Shown: positions 45,850-57,559 of the stretch, piece after piece
How positions within the stretch are numbered: position 1 is the stretch's first letter
Layout: every line of letters starts with the position of its first letter
Source: Gnetum montanum
Lineage: Eukaryota > Streptophyta > Gnetopsida > Gnetales > Gnetaceae
NCBI GenBank assembly: GCA_015680685.1
Contig: MNCI01004284.1
Span: forward strand, 355,171 to 419,170
DNA length: 64,000 nt
Direction of reading: 5' to 3'
Made by a program: the position numbers and the translations under genes
Notes under the pieces: model-generated
Told to the model about the DNA's origin: nothing
Database searches by the model: none
Seen by the model: the letters and a program-made list of their open reading frames with translations, nothing else

Positions 45850-47522
45850 CCAATAGTTGGTTAGTTGGTTTACTTTCCTTGGTTACAGTTGCTATGGCCA
45901 CATTGTTTTACCTACCCTTTTCCTTATCTTTCCCCGTATGTTGGTTTTTATATACCACATAAGAAGGGTTGTGGCTAGCTTCTATGACATCCTCTATGTT
46001 CTTAGTCTGGGAAAATACTTTACTAAGAGACTGTGAATGAAGATAATATAATTTTGATTTTATGAAATCATTAATGGCCCTTTTGAAAATAGCTAAGAGA
46101 TGTGTCTCAACTATTGGCTCTAGTATCTATTTTAGCATAGTGTTCCATTGTTCGATGAACTTCTGCACTGGCTTAAGGGATCCTTGCTTGACCTTCATTA
46201 GTTGGTCAAGTGTGGTATTGGGTTTCAAGTTATACTTGAAATAGTTAACAAATTGTGAAATTAATTCATCCAAAGAGGATATGGATCCTCTTGGAAAAGC
46301 ACGGTACTAGTCAAGTGCTTTTCCTACTAAATACATAGGAAAGATTTGCATAATAATATGTGGCCATGCCTACAATAGCAAGTACTTGAAGTAGTAGGTA
46401 ATTAGATGAGAATTTGGATCACCTTCACCATTGTATTTGATGAACTATGGCATAGGAACACCAAGTCAAAGAGTTAGTTGTGGCATTGTAGGACTAATGG
46501 GATCATCTTGATAAAAGTCCGTTATCTTCACTATTTAGGACATTGAGACTTTGAGTTTTCTCAACTCTTCCATCAATTTGTGGGTCATCCAGAAAGCTTG
46601 ATCCAATCTTTGGGGTGCCCTTATCAATTGTGGGGTTTCGATGAAGGGTTGAGGCATGAGTTACAATGCCTGTGGTCTTGCTATTGGTTGTAAGAAAGAG
46701 GGGATAGATTGTGTCATAGCTATGGTCTCTAGACCAAACAAGGAGAAGGACATTTGGGTTGGGATCTCAAGCACAAATAGAATAAAGGGGTTGTGTGATC
46801 CCTAGGTTTCTTAAGGTTCCATGATGGACCCCACATGACTGGTCAATGAGTTAGTGGTAGTCACCACTAACATCAGTCGTACTGATCTAGGATGGGTGGA
46901 AAATGGCATGGAAATATGAAACGAGTTTGACTATGGCATCAATTATGCTTGGTGTGTAATGATGACTGGTGTGGGTCCAAACATGGTCAGGTGTGATGGG
47001 GATGAAGGAGGTTGGGTGTGTTTAGAAGAAGAGACAATGGGGGTAGAGGTGGGCACTGTGGCCTTGGAAGTCCCTTGTTGGAAAAGTTCTTCAAAAAGTT
47101 TTTAGGCTCAAACTCTACCTTGAATTCATCTTCCTCCTCTGGTTGCCCCTTAGAGGTAGCCTTCTAGTTATCTTTATCAACCTTAATGTAGAGGGCTAAG
47201 ACACTAGCATAAATGGTGTTAAGGGATATTTGGTTATAGGAGAGAAAATATACTCTTTTCAATTATGATGGATTAACTTGAATTCCCTCTTAGCTTCTGC
47301 TTTCACTCATGGGATCAACATGCTAGCCTGGATCTTAGCACAAATGAAGTTATAGTGCTCTTCATTTATTGTCATGAAACTAGGACTTTGTCCTCTAAAT
47401 CTCATTGATTACCTACATTCTATCATGAATTGGTCTTTGGGATCATAAACCCTCATGTGTTGTTGATCCAACCCATTATCAATATAGTTGTAAGGAAACT
47501 TGGTTGATTGTTGAAATGACAT
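45850..47522 (-). pseudogene. E2 gag, N-terminal part
   Basis: An ATG at 47522 (minus strand) opens MSFQQSTKFPYNYIDNGLDQ. Readable blocks are MTINEEHYNFICAKIQASML, a Pro/Ser-rich low-complexity stretch with many stops (about 46480-47100), then near 46380-46450 a gag core with GVPMP, FIKYNGEGDPNSHL and YYFKYL. This is the F..Y.G.GDP..HL....Y signature of Gypsy gag. It ends VFSQTKNIEDVIEAS (about 45980) and NNVAIATVTKES (about 45880), after which the CpG-rich insert begins. The gag is dead. Confidence 0.7.
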
Positions 47523-47961
47523 GTTGAAAATTAAGCTTTTTTGGTTTTTTACTATTTTGGCAAGAAATGTAGTAACTAGGGGAATCTACTAATGTAGTAG
47601 ATCAAAAATAGAAAGGTAGTAGAGAGTGGTTGCTGAATGGTAAAATAGAAAAGGAAAAAGAGCTTTACTTACTAAACAGAAAATGAATGTCATAGTAGGA
47701 ACTATGTAAAATGGAAAGATGCAAAATGGAATGACAAAAAAGGAATGGGTGTTGTAGTAGATAGGAAATCTACAATAGATAGGAAATTGGCAACAAAACC
47801 CAAATCTACTAAAGCCAACATTGGTATGATGGAATGAAAGAAGGGTAGAAACGTAGTAGGCTCATTATTGGACAAAATGGCTAAAACTAGTTTTTGACGA
47901 AGAATTTGGACAAAGTCCCTCCATCTAGCATCAAAAAATTGTCGGTGCTAGAAATATTGTT
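47523..47961 (-). mobile_element. E2 5' leader with primer-site-like sequence
   Basis: It is non-coding between the gag start and LTR B. Short GGAAAT/TAGTAGA words recur. Directly next to the LTR, CGGTGCTAGAAATATTG (read on the plus strand) is the decayed primer site; on the minus strand it gives TAGCACCG, probably from TGGCGCCG. Confidence 0.5.
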
Positions 47962-49709
47962 TGTTGGAATGGGGAAAACTGAATGATCCAAGCATCAAGA
48001 CAACTTTGATCCTAAATCCCAAGTGCCTCCAGAAAATGGAACTCAAGGTACCCTAGACAGTCTTGTCGATCACCTAGGGGCTTATAGAATGTAAATGGGA
48101 GTGGTTTTGGAAATGTAAACATGATTGTAGATGAAATTAGAAAGAAAAAATGAAAATGAAAATGTAAAAGTAAATGGAAATGAGAATGAAAATGGGAATG
48201 GAAATGGCCTACTGAAAATGGAAATGGAAATAGAATTGCAATTATAGAAATAATTGTAGAAATGGAAATGAGAACCAAAACTTGCATAACATGAACAACC
48301 AAGTTTATAAAAAGTATAAAAAAATTGGATTCATGATACATAGGTTTTTGCCATGGACATAGGAAGTTTCTTACCAATTCTTGAAGTCCATTGGAAAAGG
48401 CACCATTCCATGATCCAATTTCTTCCTAGCTCCAATTTTCTTGCAACTTTCCATCGATTTTCACCAAGTCTACAATGTGGAAGTGGGATTAGGTTTACAC
48501 TTTCAATGTAATGGCAACTATGTGGGGGTGTCTACACCTAGTTTACTACCAATTTCTACCACTAAAAGTGTATTTTTTTTTTTTGCAACGGTTGTAATTG
48601 TCTTTTGTGGTATGAAAATGGAAAAATGTTGTTGCTACCAAAAGGTTGCAAAAATGCCCAAATGCTTTAAATGTTAAGTATTCAAAATTGTTGTATGGGA
48701 TGCCAAAATGCCAAAATTTGGAACTTGAAAATGGTGTCAATGTTGGATTTTTATAGGTTTAGGATTACCATATTTAGGTCTATCATTAATTACCATTAAT
48801 TGCTAAGAAATTGGCATTGATTGTGGGTTGCAACGGTCATCTACTTCCAACATAGTTGGTCATCTACTATCAACTTATTTACTATTTGTGGTAATTTTGA
48901 AATGGACTACACTCAGAAAACCCATATATTTACCATATATAGTAAATAGACTCTTGTGACTACACTAGTAGTGCTTTTTCTATGCTAGTAGTGGTCAAAA
49001 GTTGTCTACTATCAGTGTAGTTGCTTTTTATAGTAAGTCTAGAATGCGCAATATCCACAAAATCCATCGGTTTACTATAAATAGTAAATGGACTTTTGTG
49101 ACTATGATGACACTATTCCTACTATGCTAACAATGGTGGACTACACTGAGGTTGATGACAAAAGTGGTTAAAAAGGTTGAAAAATTTGGAAACTATAGAA
49201 ATGGTGGAATCAATGGGAAAGTACCATGCTTGGTGAAGAATGCTATCTATGCTAGCCATTATTGACTTGAAGTGACTATGCTAGTAGTTGTTTAGAAAAA
49301 TGGAAATTTCAACAATCCCAACATTGCACTTCTTCTGGGTCTTGGTAGTAACTATGTTGGCTACTATGACTAGTGAAAGTGCAATCATTATGATGATTGT
49401 AAGTGTAGTTATAGTAACTACTGAAAATGGCTCCAGCGTAGTTGGGGCTATACCCCTACAAAAACTCATGAAAATGCTATTTTTAGCCATTACAAAGGTG
49501 TTTTTGGGCATCCCAAGCCCAAATATGAACATGGAAAACCCCTTTTTACTTGGAAAATAAGAAAATAATAAATTTTGAAGCATTTTTTGGCTTCAAAAAG
49601 TTGACGTATGCAAGATTGTAGCTCATTGACTACATATCTCACATTTATAATCAATCCTTACTCGAAGTTGGAAAATGAAGGTTGCAACATGAAATTTGAT
49701 GGTGTTTCA
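47962..49709 (-). mobile_element. LTR B (family 1), 5' LTR of E2
   Basis: It is 1748 bases long, starts TGTTGGAATGGGG and ends GGTGTTTCA. It is colinear with LTR A. It contains purine-rich GGAAATGAGAATGAAAATGG-type simple sequence (about 48140-48240), a TTTACTATAAATAGTAAA-type palindrome near 49071-49088, and repeated GACTATG(C/A)T words (about 48950-49420) that resemble the core of array 1. The primer-site side faces gag, so this is the 5' LTR. ORFs inside are accidental. Confidence 0.75.
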
Positions 49710-50129
49710 CTATAGATGGCTCATTAAGGATCTATAATCCTATTGCACTGATGGAGCACTTTATTCTACTCTTTTTGTAACTAGAGTTTACATACTAGAT
49801 CCTACTCATTCTATTCCTATAGCTAGAATGTTTATCATTAGGATTGATCCTGTTACAACCTCTGTGCCTACTAGTTCTTCTACTTGATCTTTCTTGGATG
49901 GCACTAACTTGAAAATTTTAACATATGAAGCATTTTGAGCCTTACGAAAAATAACATTGATGTAGCCCAAAATTCCAGCTTATCAGCATAACTTTATAAT
50001 AAGACAAGAAAATGGAAGAGTAGGTTTCGCTATCTTCTTCTCCTACAACCTTCTTTGTATCTCTAAAAATAATAGATAAATAATGTGATGTAGGAACAAA
50101 TATTTAGATTCCCTTGTGCTTTATCCTAC
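49710..50129. other. Unassigned stretch outside E2
   Basis: Nothing here can be assigned. A short plus-strand frame SFLDGTN near 49893-49915 resembles a gag-like phrase of Copia elements, but the match is too short to call. Confidence 0.3.
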
Positions 50130-50900
50130 AAGTTGTTTTTGTAGGTTTTAGGCTTAAAGAAGATGTGGATGATTGTGTCCTTTTAGTATGTGTATCCTTG
50201 TGTTTATTTTTTTTATGATGATTCTTGGATGTTTTGACATGTTTTGAAGTGTTTTGGACTCATTTGATGAGTTTAGGGGGTTCTAGGATCTATGGGACTT
50301 GTTGGGAGCCATATGTAAATTCCAGACATCAAAGTAAGCATTTTTATATGTAGCCCTAACATGTAAGACATTCCACTAGAAACTAGGACATCCCAACTAT
50401 GCATGCTACATCTCAAGTAAGATATCCCAACTATGCATGTGACATCTCAGGTGAGATGTTCCACTAGAACCTGAGATGTCTTAGGATCATATGGAATGTC
50501 CTAAAAATAATAGTAGATGTCTCAACTGAGAGCTAGGTTTTCATATGAAACATCTTAGCAAAGTTAGAGACAAACCAAAACAGATGGAGAAACTTATGAA
50601 AATGTCCATGCCAATTTAAAAAATAGCTAGAACATGATGGAAAAATATAGAAATATCTAGGAATAAGGAAAGAAGACTTGGGAAACATCTAAAAAACCTT
50701 AGGATTAGTTGAGAAAATATTTTTAGGGTTCTTATGTACTAGTTTAACATAAATATTGATGTATTCATCACTATTGATATGATAATGAATGAGAGAAAGA
50801 GAGGGTGGATAAGCACATTGAGTGAGTGCAATTGGTAAATGTAGCTCCAAGATTAGCTTGTGGTGTATTGATCTATGTGTTCTATTCTCTTATATCTCAC
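50130..50900 (+). mobile_element. Solitary LTR-like copy related to the nested Copia
   Basis: GATTCTTGGATGTTTTGACATG, ACTCATTTGATGAGT, GGTTCTAGGATCTATGGG and CTTGTTGGGAGCC match the LTRs at 24963 and 29881 in order. Several GACATC / GATGTC words follow between 50375 and 50530. No interior or second LTR is seen, so it is a solo LTR or fragment. Both ends are approximate. Confidence 0.6.
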
Positions 50901-52078
50901 TTATGAGTTGAGAGGTAATAATAGAAAATTTTGATTTTGGAAAACTAAAAGATGCATGAAAATAGTTTAACTCATAGATCCATGGATCTTAAAAATTATC
51001 TAGATCCTGAATGATATTGTTGATCCCTTAGGAACTTGAAAAATCTATTACGAGTTTATGTAAAAGTAGGAATAAACTATATTAAAGGTATGAAGTAAGA
51101 ATACGACATGAGATCTGAGAATAGGTAAAATAAGAAAATAATATAGCCAAATAGAAATGATTTCAAATCTTATATTAAATATAATAGTCAATGAAAAAAA
51201 AATGGGGATTTAAGAAAAAGTACAAATCAAGGCTTTTGAAGCCTAAGAAATTAATATGCCTATTGTGATCTAGTGTAGATTGTAGGATGTGTTCTACATA
51301 AAGTCTACACTAGTTTCTTAATTTGATTTGCAATGTAATAAATTCCTACTCCAAGTTCTATGATCATAAATCAGCACTACTAAAGATGTGAAAAGGTTGT
51401 AAAAATTTGTTGCAAATCTCTGTTGTTCCTTACTAAGTGTTTTACCACAAGATTACACAAAAGGTCCTAAAAGATGCATCAAATCTAGTATTTATAGGCT
51501 ATGAATTTGTTGTGCTTCCATCTATTATAGTTTTTGAACATCATAAATTATTCTTGGCCCAAAGTGCAATGTGTGGACTTAAAACCAAAGTGTCACACAC
51601 TACCCCACATGTTACGACATCATGTATGACTAAGATGCATGGCATATGAAATTAAAGCCCAAATCCCACATGGTACCATATCATGTGGAGCTATAATGTT
51701 CAACGTGTGAGATGAAAAGATCAATTTTTTTAGTTTTTGAAGTGTTTTTAGCCCCCACAAGCTAGCATATATGAGATATGTAGCTTCTGGAGAATTTTGT
51801 TTCACCTCCACAAGCTAGAATACATGGAATTTTTATCTTGTGAAGCATTTTTAGCGTCCACAAGCTAAAGTGAGTGGAATTTGTAACATTTAGACTACAA
51901 AACTCACTTTTTTCATTGAAAAATTACTTAAGAATTTTGCTAATACAAGGCCGTAGGATAGGATTTTTGGTGGAAAAATAAGATAATTATTTTTTCCTTT
52001 AGATCTCCACTAAATTACAACAAAAATACGGGCTATAGAATTTTATTTACAACATGAATTTTTCCTTGAGGTTTTTCA
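50900..52078 (-). mobile_element. LTR (family 2), 3' LTR of element E4
   Basis: Read on the minus strand it starts TGAAAAACCTC directly after a decayed polypurine tract (ATAAAATGGACCAA) and matches the plus-strand LTR at 3861-5045 over about 1.2 kb. It includes GCCTATAAATAC (TATA-like, near 51491-51502) and CACATG / CATGTGG palindromic words at 51607-51690. The left edge is approximate. Confidence 0.65.
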
Positions 52079-53190
52079 TTGGTCCATTTTATTGATGTTT
52101 TGAGGATTGATCCTAGAAACAAAAACAAAGAACATGAAACACCACCATAGGTTCATCACCAATTCTCCTTCTCCATAGTTGATTCTATAGCTATTCAATC
52201 ATGTCAAGAAGTGTTCACAATGATGAGATAAAGTCACAATGGGATGTCAACAATTAGGAATGAGATAATGGAAAAATTGGCTATCAGAGAATGGTTGCAT
52301 GGGCTAACAAAGTATCCCAAATATTGACATCATAACTAGGGTATGATGATGACATGCTTTTGATTTGAAGAGGTCCTCAGGCTTTGCTCTGGGAATTGCT
52401 AGCTATTCAGTGACATTTAAAGAAACCAAAATTGGTAATAGCCTCCTTTTGCTTCTTGGGTCTCTTCCTTTTTTTCCTTGAGAGTTGTTGACTTATTTAA
52501 CTTTCAGCTACATTGGCCTTTTTGTTTTCTTGACATTTTATGTCCCCCTTTTTTTATGAGTGAAACCTTCATTGTGCTTTGTTTCCAAGGTTGAATTTTT
52601 TTCTCACTAAATGAGATGTGTTACATTCAGTGAACTTGGTCAGTAAAGCATGTTGAATGAAATATCACATGGCCATGGTGCATTGATGTCAAACATAGGT
52701 TTCCATTATTAGCAAGGTAATGAAGGCTATAATTTGGCTATAGGGTTATGGCTCAAGATGGTTAATAAAGATTATGTAAGGTAAGCACTATTGACAAGAT
52801 CAAAGAAGCTAACTAAATCTCACATATTGAGATCATATGCTGACTCACCTTTATGATGAATCACATCCCTATGATGACTCTAAGCTCATCCTACAAGCAC
52901 AACTCCAAGACTACAAGAAAACTAGTCAAATAATACATAAGTTTACAAAAGGTTACATGAAGCAACAAGTGTATATAGGCCATCATTAGTCACAATTGGT
53001 AGAACATGTGAACTCTATGTCATCCTATGTAGATTCATACAAAATGTTTAGACTTTCTAAGAGGCTAAAAAGAGGCATAGAATCATGTAGGCATACCTAT
53101 TATAGGTCAATAAAGTTGTAATTAGTAATTCTTCATCTAACTTGTGAACAAAAGCAAACAAAGGCTATAAACAAATGTATCCATGTTAGT
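52079..53190 (-). mobile_element. E4 3' untranslated region
   Basis: It is non-coding and alignable with 21031-21995 of E2 (GAGATGTGTTACATTCA, ATCACATCCCTATGATGACTC, CTCATCCTACAA). No gene is seen in it. Confidence 0.55.
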
Positions 53191-54600
53191 TGTAATATGG
53201 TTTGAGATTAAAATGGTTGACTAGGTTGGTTAATTCATTTTCATTCATGTCTACCATTTTAATTGCCTCATTTTCATAGGCTTTGGTAACCAAGAAAATC
53301 CCTTCCTAGGTGGCCAAAACTTTGTCCACATGTTCATGAATAGCTTTGAGAATAGTGTCTCCTTCCTTGAGTTTTTTTTTTTTTTTAGATCATGATGATG
53401 TTGTTGTTCTCAATTCTCTTGGTATTAACTGATGTTGAAATTCATTTGTATTTTCCTTTCCTCCATTGAGTCAAGGTTCATGGTATGTATCTCCTTATTC
53501 TACTCATCATTGATCAAGTTAGATAAGGCTACCCTCAAGGATAGAACCTCTAATTCAAGAGGCAAAATAACTTTAGATCCATATACTAGGTTATATAGGA
53601 CTACTTTGGTTGCAATTCTAAAGGTTATCCTATATGTTCATAGTAAATAAAGTAGTTTTTCATGCCATTTACATTTATTGTTGTTTAACATCTTCTTTAA
53701 GAGTTTCATAATAACTTTGTTGTTGGCTTTGGCTTGGTCATATGCCTATGGATAGTAAGGTGATGGAAAGAAATGTTTAATGTTTAGTTGTTAACAAAAT
53801 ATGTGCATTTCTTGGCTACCAAATTATGGTCCACTATCTATAATGATGATTAGAGGTAGGCTAAGAAAGAATACAATGTTATTTAATAAAAGCTTACAAA
53901 CTTGTTTCATTATTATTTTCCTAAGAGGGATAGCTTCAACATACTTTGTAAAATACTCAGTTGTGGTGATGATGAAACTATGCCCTATAGAGGATTTAGG
54001 TGTAATTGGTTCAACTAGGTCAATTTCCTACTATTGAAATGGCCATGTGATTTGAGTGGTGTGTAACTCAATCTATGGCATGTGTATTAAGTTTATATAG
54101 CAGTGACAAGTATCACAAGTTTTAACCTTCTGTAGGTAGTCTTTTTTTCATATAGGGCCAATAATATCCTAGTCATCTAATCTTTGCAGCCATGGCTCCA
54201 GGTCCTATATGTCCCCCACATATGCCCTTATGAACCTACTCAAGGATTGTATGAGATTCTATTCTTCCCAAGCATGCTAGCAATCTACCATCATAGAACC
54301 TTCAACATAATGTGCTATCTACCACAATGACATATTATTTTGATTATTTATGTATAGCATCCTTTTGAGAGGCATTTAGGTTCTATGGAGGTTCACCATG
54401 CATTAGGTAAAACTTAATGTTATCATACCACTCTTGTTGAGGAACATTGTCAATGATGGCTACAAAGGTACTCTTAATCTTCTACATGATGGGAAGAGCA
54501 TAGTTCTCTATTAAGAAAGGTAACTTGCTAAACAAATCTGGCATCACACTTAAGGCCAAGGTTGTAATGGAATTAGGTAAGGTATTTTCATTTTGAGGAA
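53190..54600 (-). pseudogene. E4 integrase remnant
   Basis: It is the reverse complement of the same domain as E2 integrase. It is alignable from the C-terminal end (53200-53500) through the core near 53800-54030 to the zinc-binding region near 54240-54440. The ORF 54482-54700 (KGYACKDKHLQPYCNLSKRI) is the start of integrase and the RNase H end. Many stops are present. Confidence 0.75.
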
Positions 54601-56690
54601 TATGTTGGATACCAACATCTGTAAATTGCAGCATGATCCTTTTGGATAGATTACAGTAAGGTTGTAAGTGTTTATCCTTGCATGCATAACCTTTTGTCAC
54701 TTAGATAACCAAAAGTTGTGAATCATTTGTTATCATCAAACATGTAATTTTTAGGTTACAAGCTACCATTATTCCTATGATTAATCCTTCATATTTAGCT
54801 ACGTTGTTAGTGCATGGAAATTAGAAATGATAAGAAAAAGATTAGATCTCACAAAAGGATATTGCTATGATAGTGGCAACATTAGCTCCATGGCAATTTG
54901 GAGCTTTTTCAAAGTGCATGATGGCCTCATATCCTTCTAACACCTCATTCACCATATTAACATGCTCATCAAGGAACTCAAGGTCTATGGTTGCATTATC
55001 TTGAATTAATAAAGTTATGAGTTGTGTGGCTATAACTTGACCTTTTGTTGAAGCTTAGAAGATGTAATGTAAGTCAAAATCAGCTGTTATGACCTTTCAC
55101 CTAGCTATGCAGTTGCTCTCATATATTTTGGTTGTTATGGCTCTTAATACATTATCTTTTTACATGACATTGACTTGGATCCTAGAAAGGTAGTGTCTCC
55201 ACTTCTTCAAAGAGAAGACTAGGGCTAGGTAGTGCTTCTTGACATCAGTGTATCAAGTCTTATAACCAACCAATGCATGGGTCAAGTAATAAATAGATAA
55301 ATCTACTTCATCATCCTATTTTTAACAGATCAAAGAGGTTATGGAGGTTTCAAAGACTACAACGTAGATGTAGAATGATTTATCTTTCTAAGGGGGATAC
55401 ATAGTAGGCAATTAAACTAACTCTTATTTGATACTATCAAAGGCTTCTTGGCATTAGTCAATCCACTTGTAGTAAATCCCTTTCTTAAGCCAGTGTTTCA
55501 TAGGTTGTAGCTTATCTATGAGCCTTAAGATGAACTTATGAATAAATTATAATCTATCTTATAAACCTCATAGTTCCTTAAGGATGTTAGGTGGTGAAAG
55601 GTTGGTTATGGTGTTAACCTTATCAATATTGATATGTATCCCTACCTTGGACACTATGAAATCAAGCATTTTACCTATTTTGATCATTAAAATACACATT
55701 TTGAGATTAATTTTAAGCTCATATTTGAAACATCATTGTAATACTAGGTTTATCTTATCTACATGATTATTCACCATTTTGGACTTGACAACTATATCAT
55801 CAACATAATCATTAACTAACCCTAGCATGTAGTCGCTAAAAATGTATGTCATGGCTCATTAATAGGTTGCTTGCATGTTCTTTAGATCCATTGATATCAT
55901 GGTATAACAAAAGGTTCCCCAAGGGGTCATGAAGATTATGTACAGTTGATGGGTTAATCCTAACTTGGTTACATCCTAAAAACCCATCCATAAAGGATGA
56001 AAAGACATGTCTAGCTGTAGTATTAATGAGTTAATCAATACTAGGCAATGAAAAATGATCTTTAATAGTGGCCCTATTGAGGTCATAGAAATCAATACAA
56101 ATATGAATACTCTCATTTTTCTTAGGGACTACCACTATGTTAGACACCCAATCTACATAATCAACAACTCATATGAAACCCATTTGGTAAAGCTTCATGA
56201 TCTCATCATGGATTGCCAAGGCCAAATCTGTTCTAATCTTATGCACATTTTGTTTAATAAGTTTGATATTTGAATCAAGTATGATGTTATGTTGCATTAA
56301 ACATGGATCATGTCCTGGCATATCTTCATATGACTAAGGCTTTAATGTTATCCTAAAGAGGCTTGGTAACATCTTGGGCTATCTAGGATTCTAGTGAGAA
56401 ACTTAATTTTAGTGTTTTCTCTTCAAAAGTGTGGGTTGTGAAAAGAGTTTTAACTAGAGAGTCCTCTAGAGAATTTTAACTATGTATTTGAGCTAGTTAA
56501 GATTCTTCTCTATTGAGGCTATATGATCAAATAGGCTCTAAGGCTTGAGATCTAAAAATTCTAAGTTAATCAATCATTCAACATCACCATAAGGTCTATT
56601 CAAGCTCAAAGGTAGTTTGAATTATGCCCATGTATCCATGATTCAGTCCTTCATGTCAATCAAAGTACATTAATAGACATCTGTATTGCA
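54600..56690 (-). pseudogene. E4 RNase H and reverse transcriptase remnant
   Basis: RNase H occupies about 54650-54940. RT runs to about 56290, with its catalytic loop as YVDD at 55796-55807 (minus strand). The RT start (matching VQHN, GFI and D..VSNIV of E2) is at about 56110-56300, followed by the linker to 56690. Unlike E2, RT is continuous, and CTACC is present where the nested Copia entered E2. Frameshifts and stops make it non-functional. Confidence 0.75.
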
Positions 56691-56939
56691 TGGTTATCAA
56701 ACAATGTTAAATGAATGTAAAATATTGCAATAATTAAGCATAACATAGCCAAACAGGATTAACATGGAGTGTAACAAGGAAAAATGAGGTGTAGGTGGCA
56801 TCATAACATGGTGGACTAAGGTCAAAGGAGGTAGATTGAGTTGCAAAAAGGTGGTATAAGGGCCAAATAATACTAAATAATAATAAAATGAAGGTCAAAA
56901 CCATGCAAAATGATGTCAAACAAGGTTAAATGAGGTCTT

Positions 56940-57190
56940 AGTGCTACCAAATGATATCAAACAATGCTAAATGGTGAAAAATGACTTAAAATAAGGGTTA
57001 AAATGATGGAAAATGTATCAAATGATGCTAAATGACATTAAATGTTGTCAAAATGATGAAAAATGATGTCAAATAATGTCAAATAATACCAAATGATGGC
57101 CAAATGATGTCAAATGATACCAAATGATGGAAAATGAAATCAAAATGATACCAAATGATGTCAAATGATATCAAGTAGTGTAGAAAGGGG
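56940..57190. repeat. Degenerate short tandem repeat (AAATGATG words)
   Basis: Some 20 copies of a 9-12-base word around CAAATGATGTC / AAATGATACC lie head to tail. E2 has only traces of similar words at the matching place (about 30900-31020). Confidence 0.7.
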
Positions 57191-57559
57191 TTGAACAAGG
57201 CTAACATGGTTGAACATGATCGAATATCATTAAAAATGTTCAAAATAGTCAAAAATAGTACTATTTATTTTTTTAAAATTTATTTTATGATCAAAATAAG
57301 GCAAGACTTACTAATAATAGGCTATAAATTATTAACATAAGCCAAAACTTAGAAAAAATAGGCAAAAATCTAGTAAAAATGCCATAAATTTTTAAAACAA
57401 GTAAAAGTAAGAAAAAATCTTATGTAAATTGCTAGAATAAATATAAATTTAATAAAACTAATTAAAATACATAAAAAATGCATTAAACTAGTTGTAAACT
57501 ACTTAAAATCTTGCTTTTTGTTGTTAAATAATTTTTAAAAGCTAAAATATTGAATTCTG
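57191..57559. other. AT-rich stretch between short repeat and array 2
   Basis: It is rich in TAAAA and AAATT words and has no coding signal. Nothing else is seen. Confidence 0.3.

Larger units (their letters stand above)
19426..49709 (-). mobile_element. E2: giant Tat/Ogre-like Ty3/Gypsy element
   Basis: From high to low coordinates it contains LTR B (47962-49709), a primer-site-like sequence, gag (47522 down to about 42000, interrupted by an insert), protease (41832-40965), a plus-strand passenger gene (35139-40308), a tandem array (31190-35105), RT (30830 to 24290, interrupted by a nested Copia), RNase H, integrase (to 22050), a 3' region, a polypurine tract and LTR A. Without the nested Copia and the insert the element is about 22 kb, in the range known for Ogre. 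Protease motifs (VHRVQVDEW, LILGRPWLAQF) and the integrase end fit the Tat/Ogre lineage. No convincing target duplication flanks the LTRs, so the pair could also come from recombined copies. Confidence 0.65.

Noticed and set aside
48012-48377. 121-residue minus-strand ORF with His/Phe repeats (FHSHFHSHFH)
   Set aside because: It reads through a GGAAATGA-type purine simple sequence inside LTR B; the LTR A counterpart (19533-19875) is broken into several frames.
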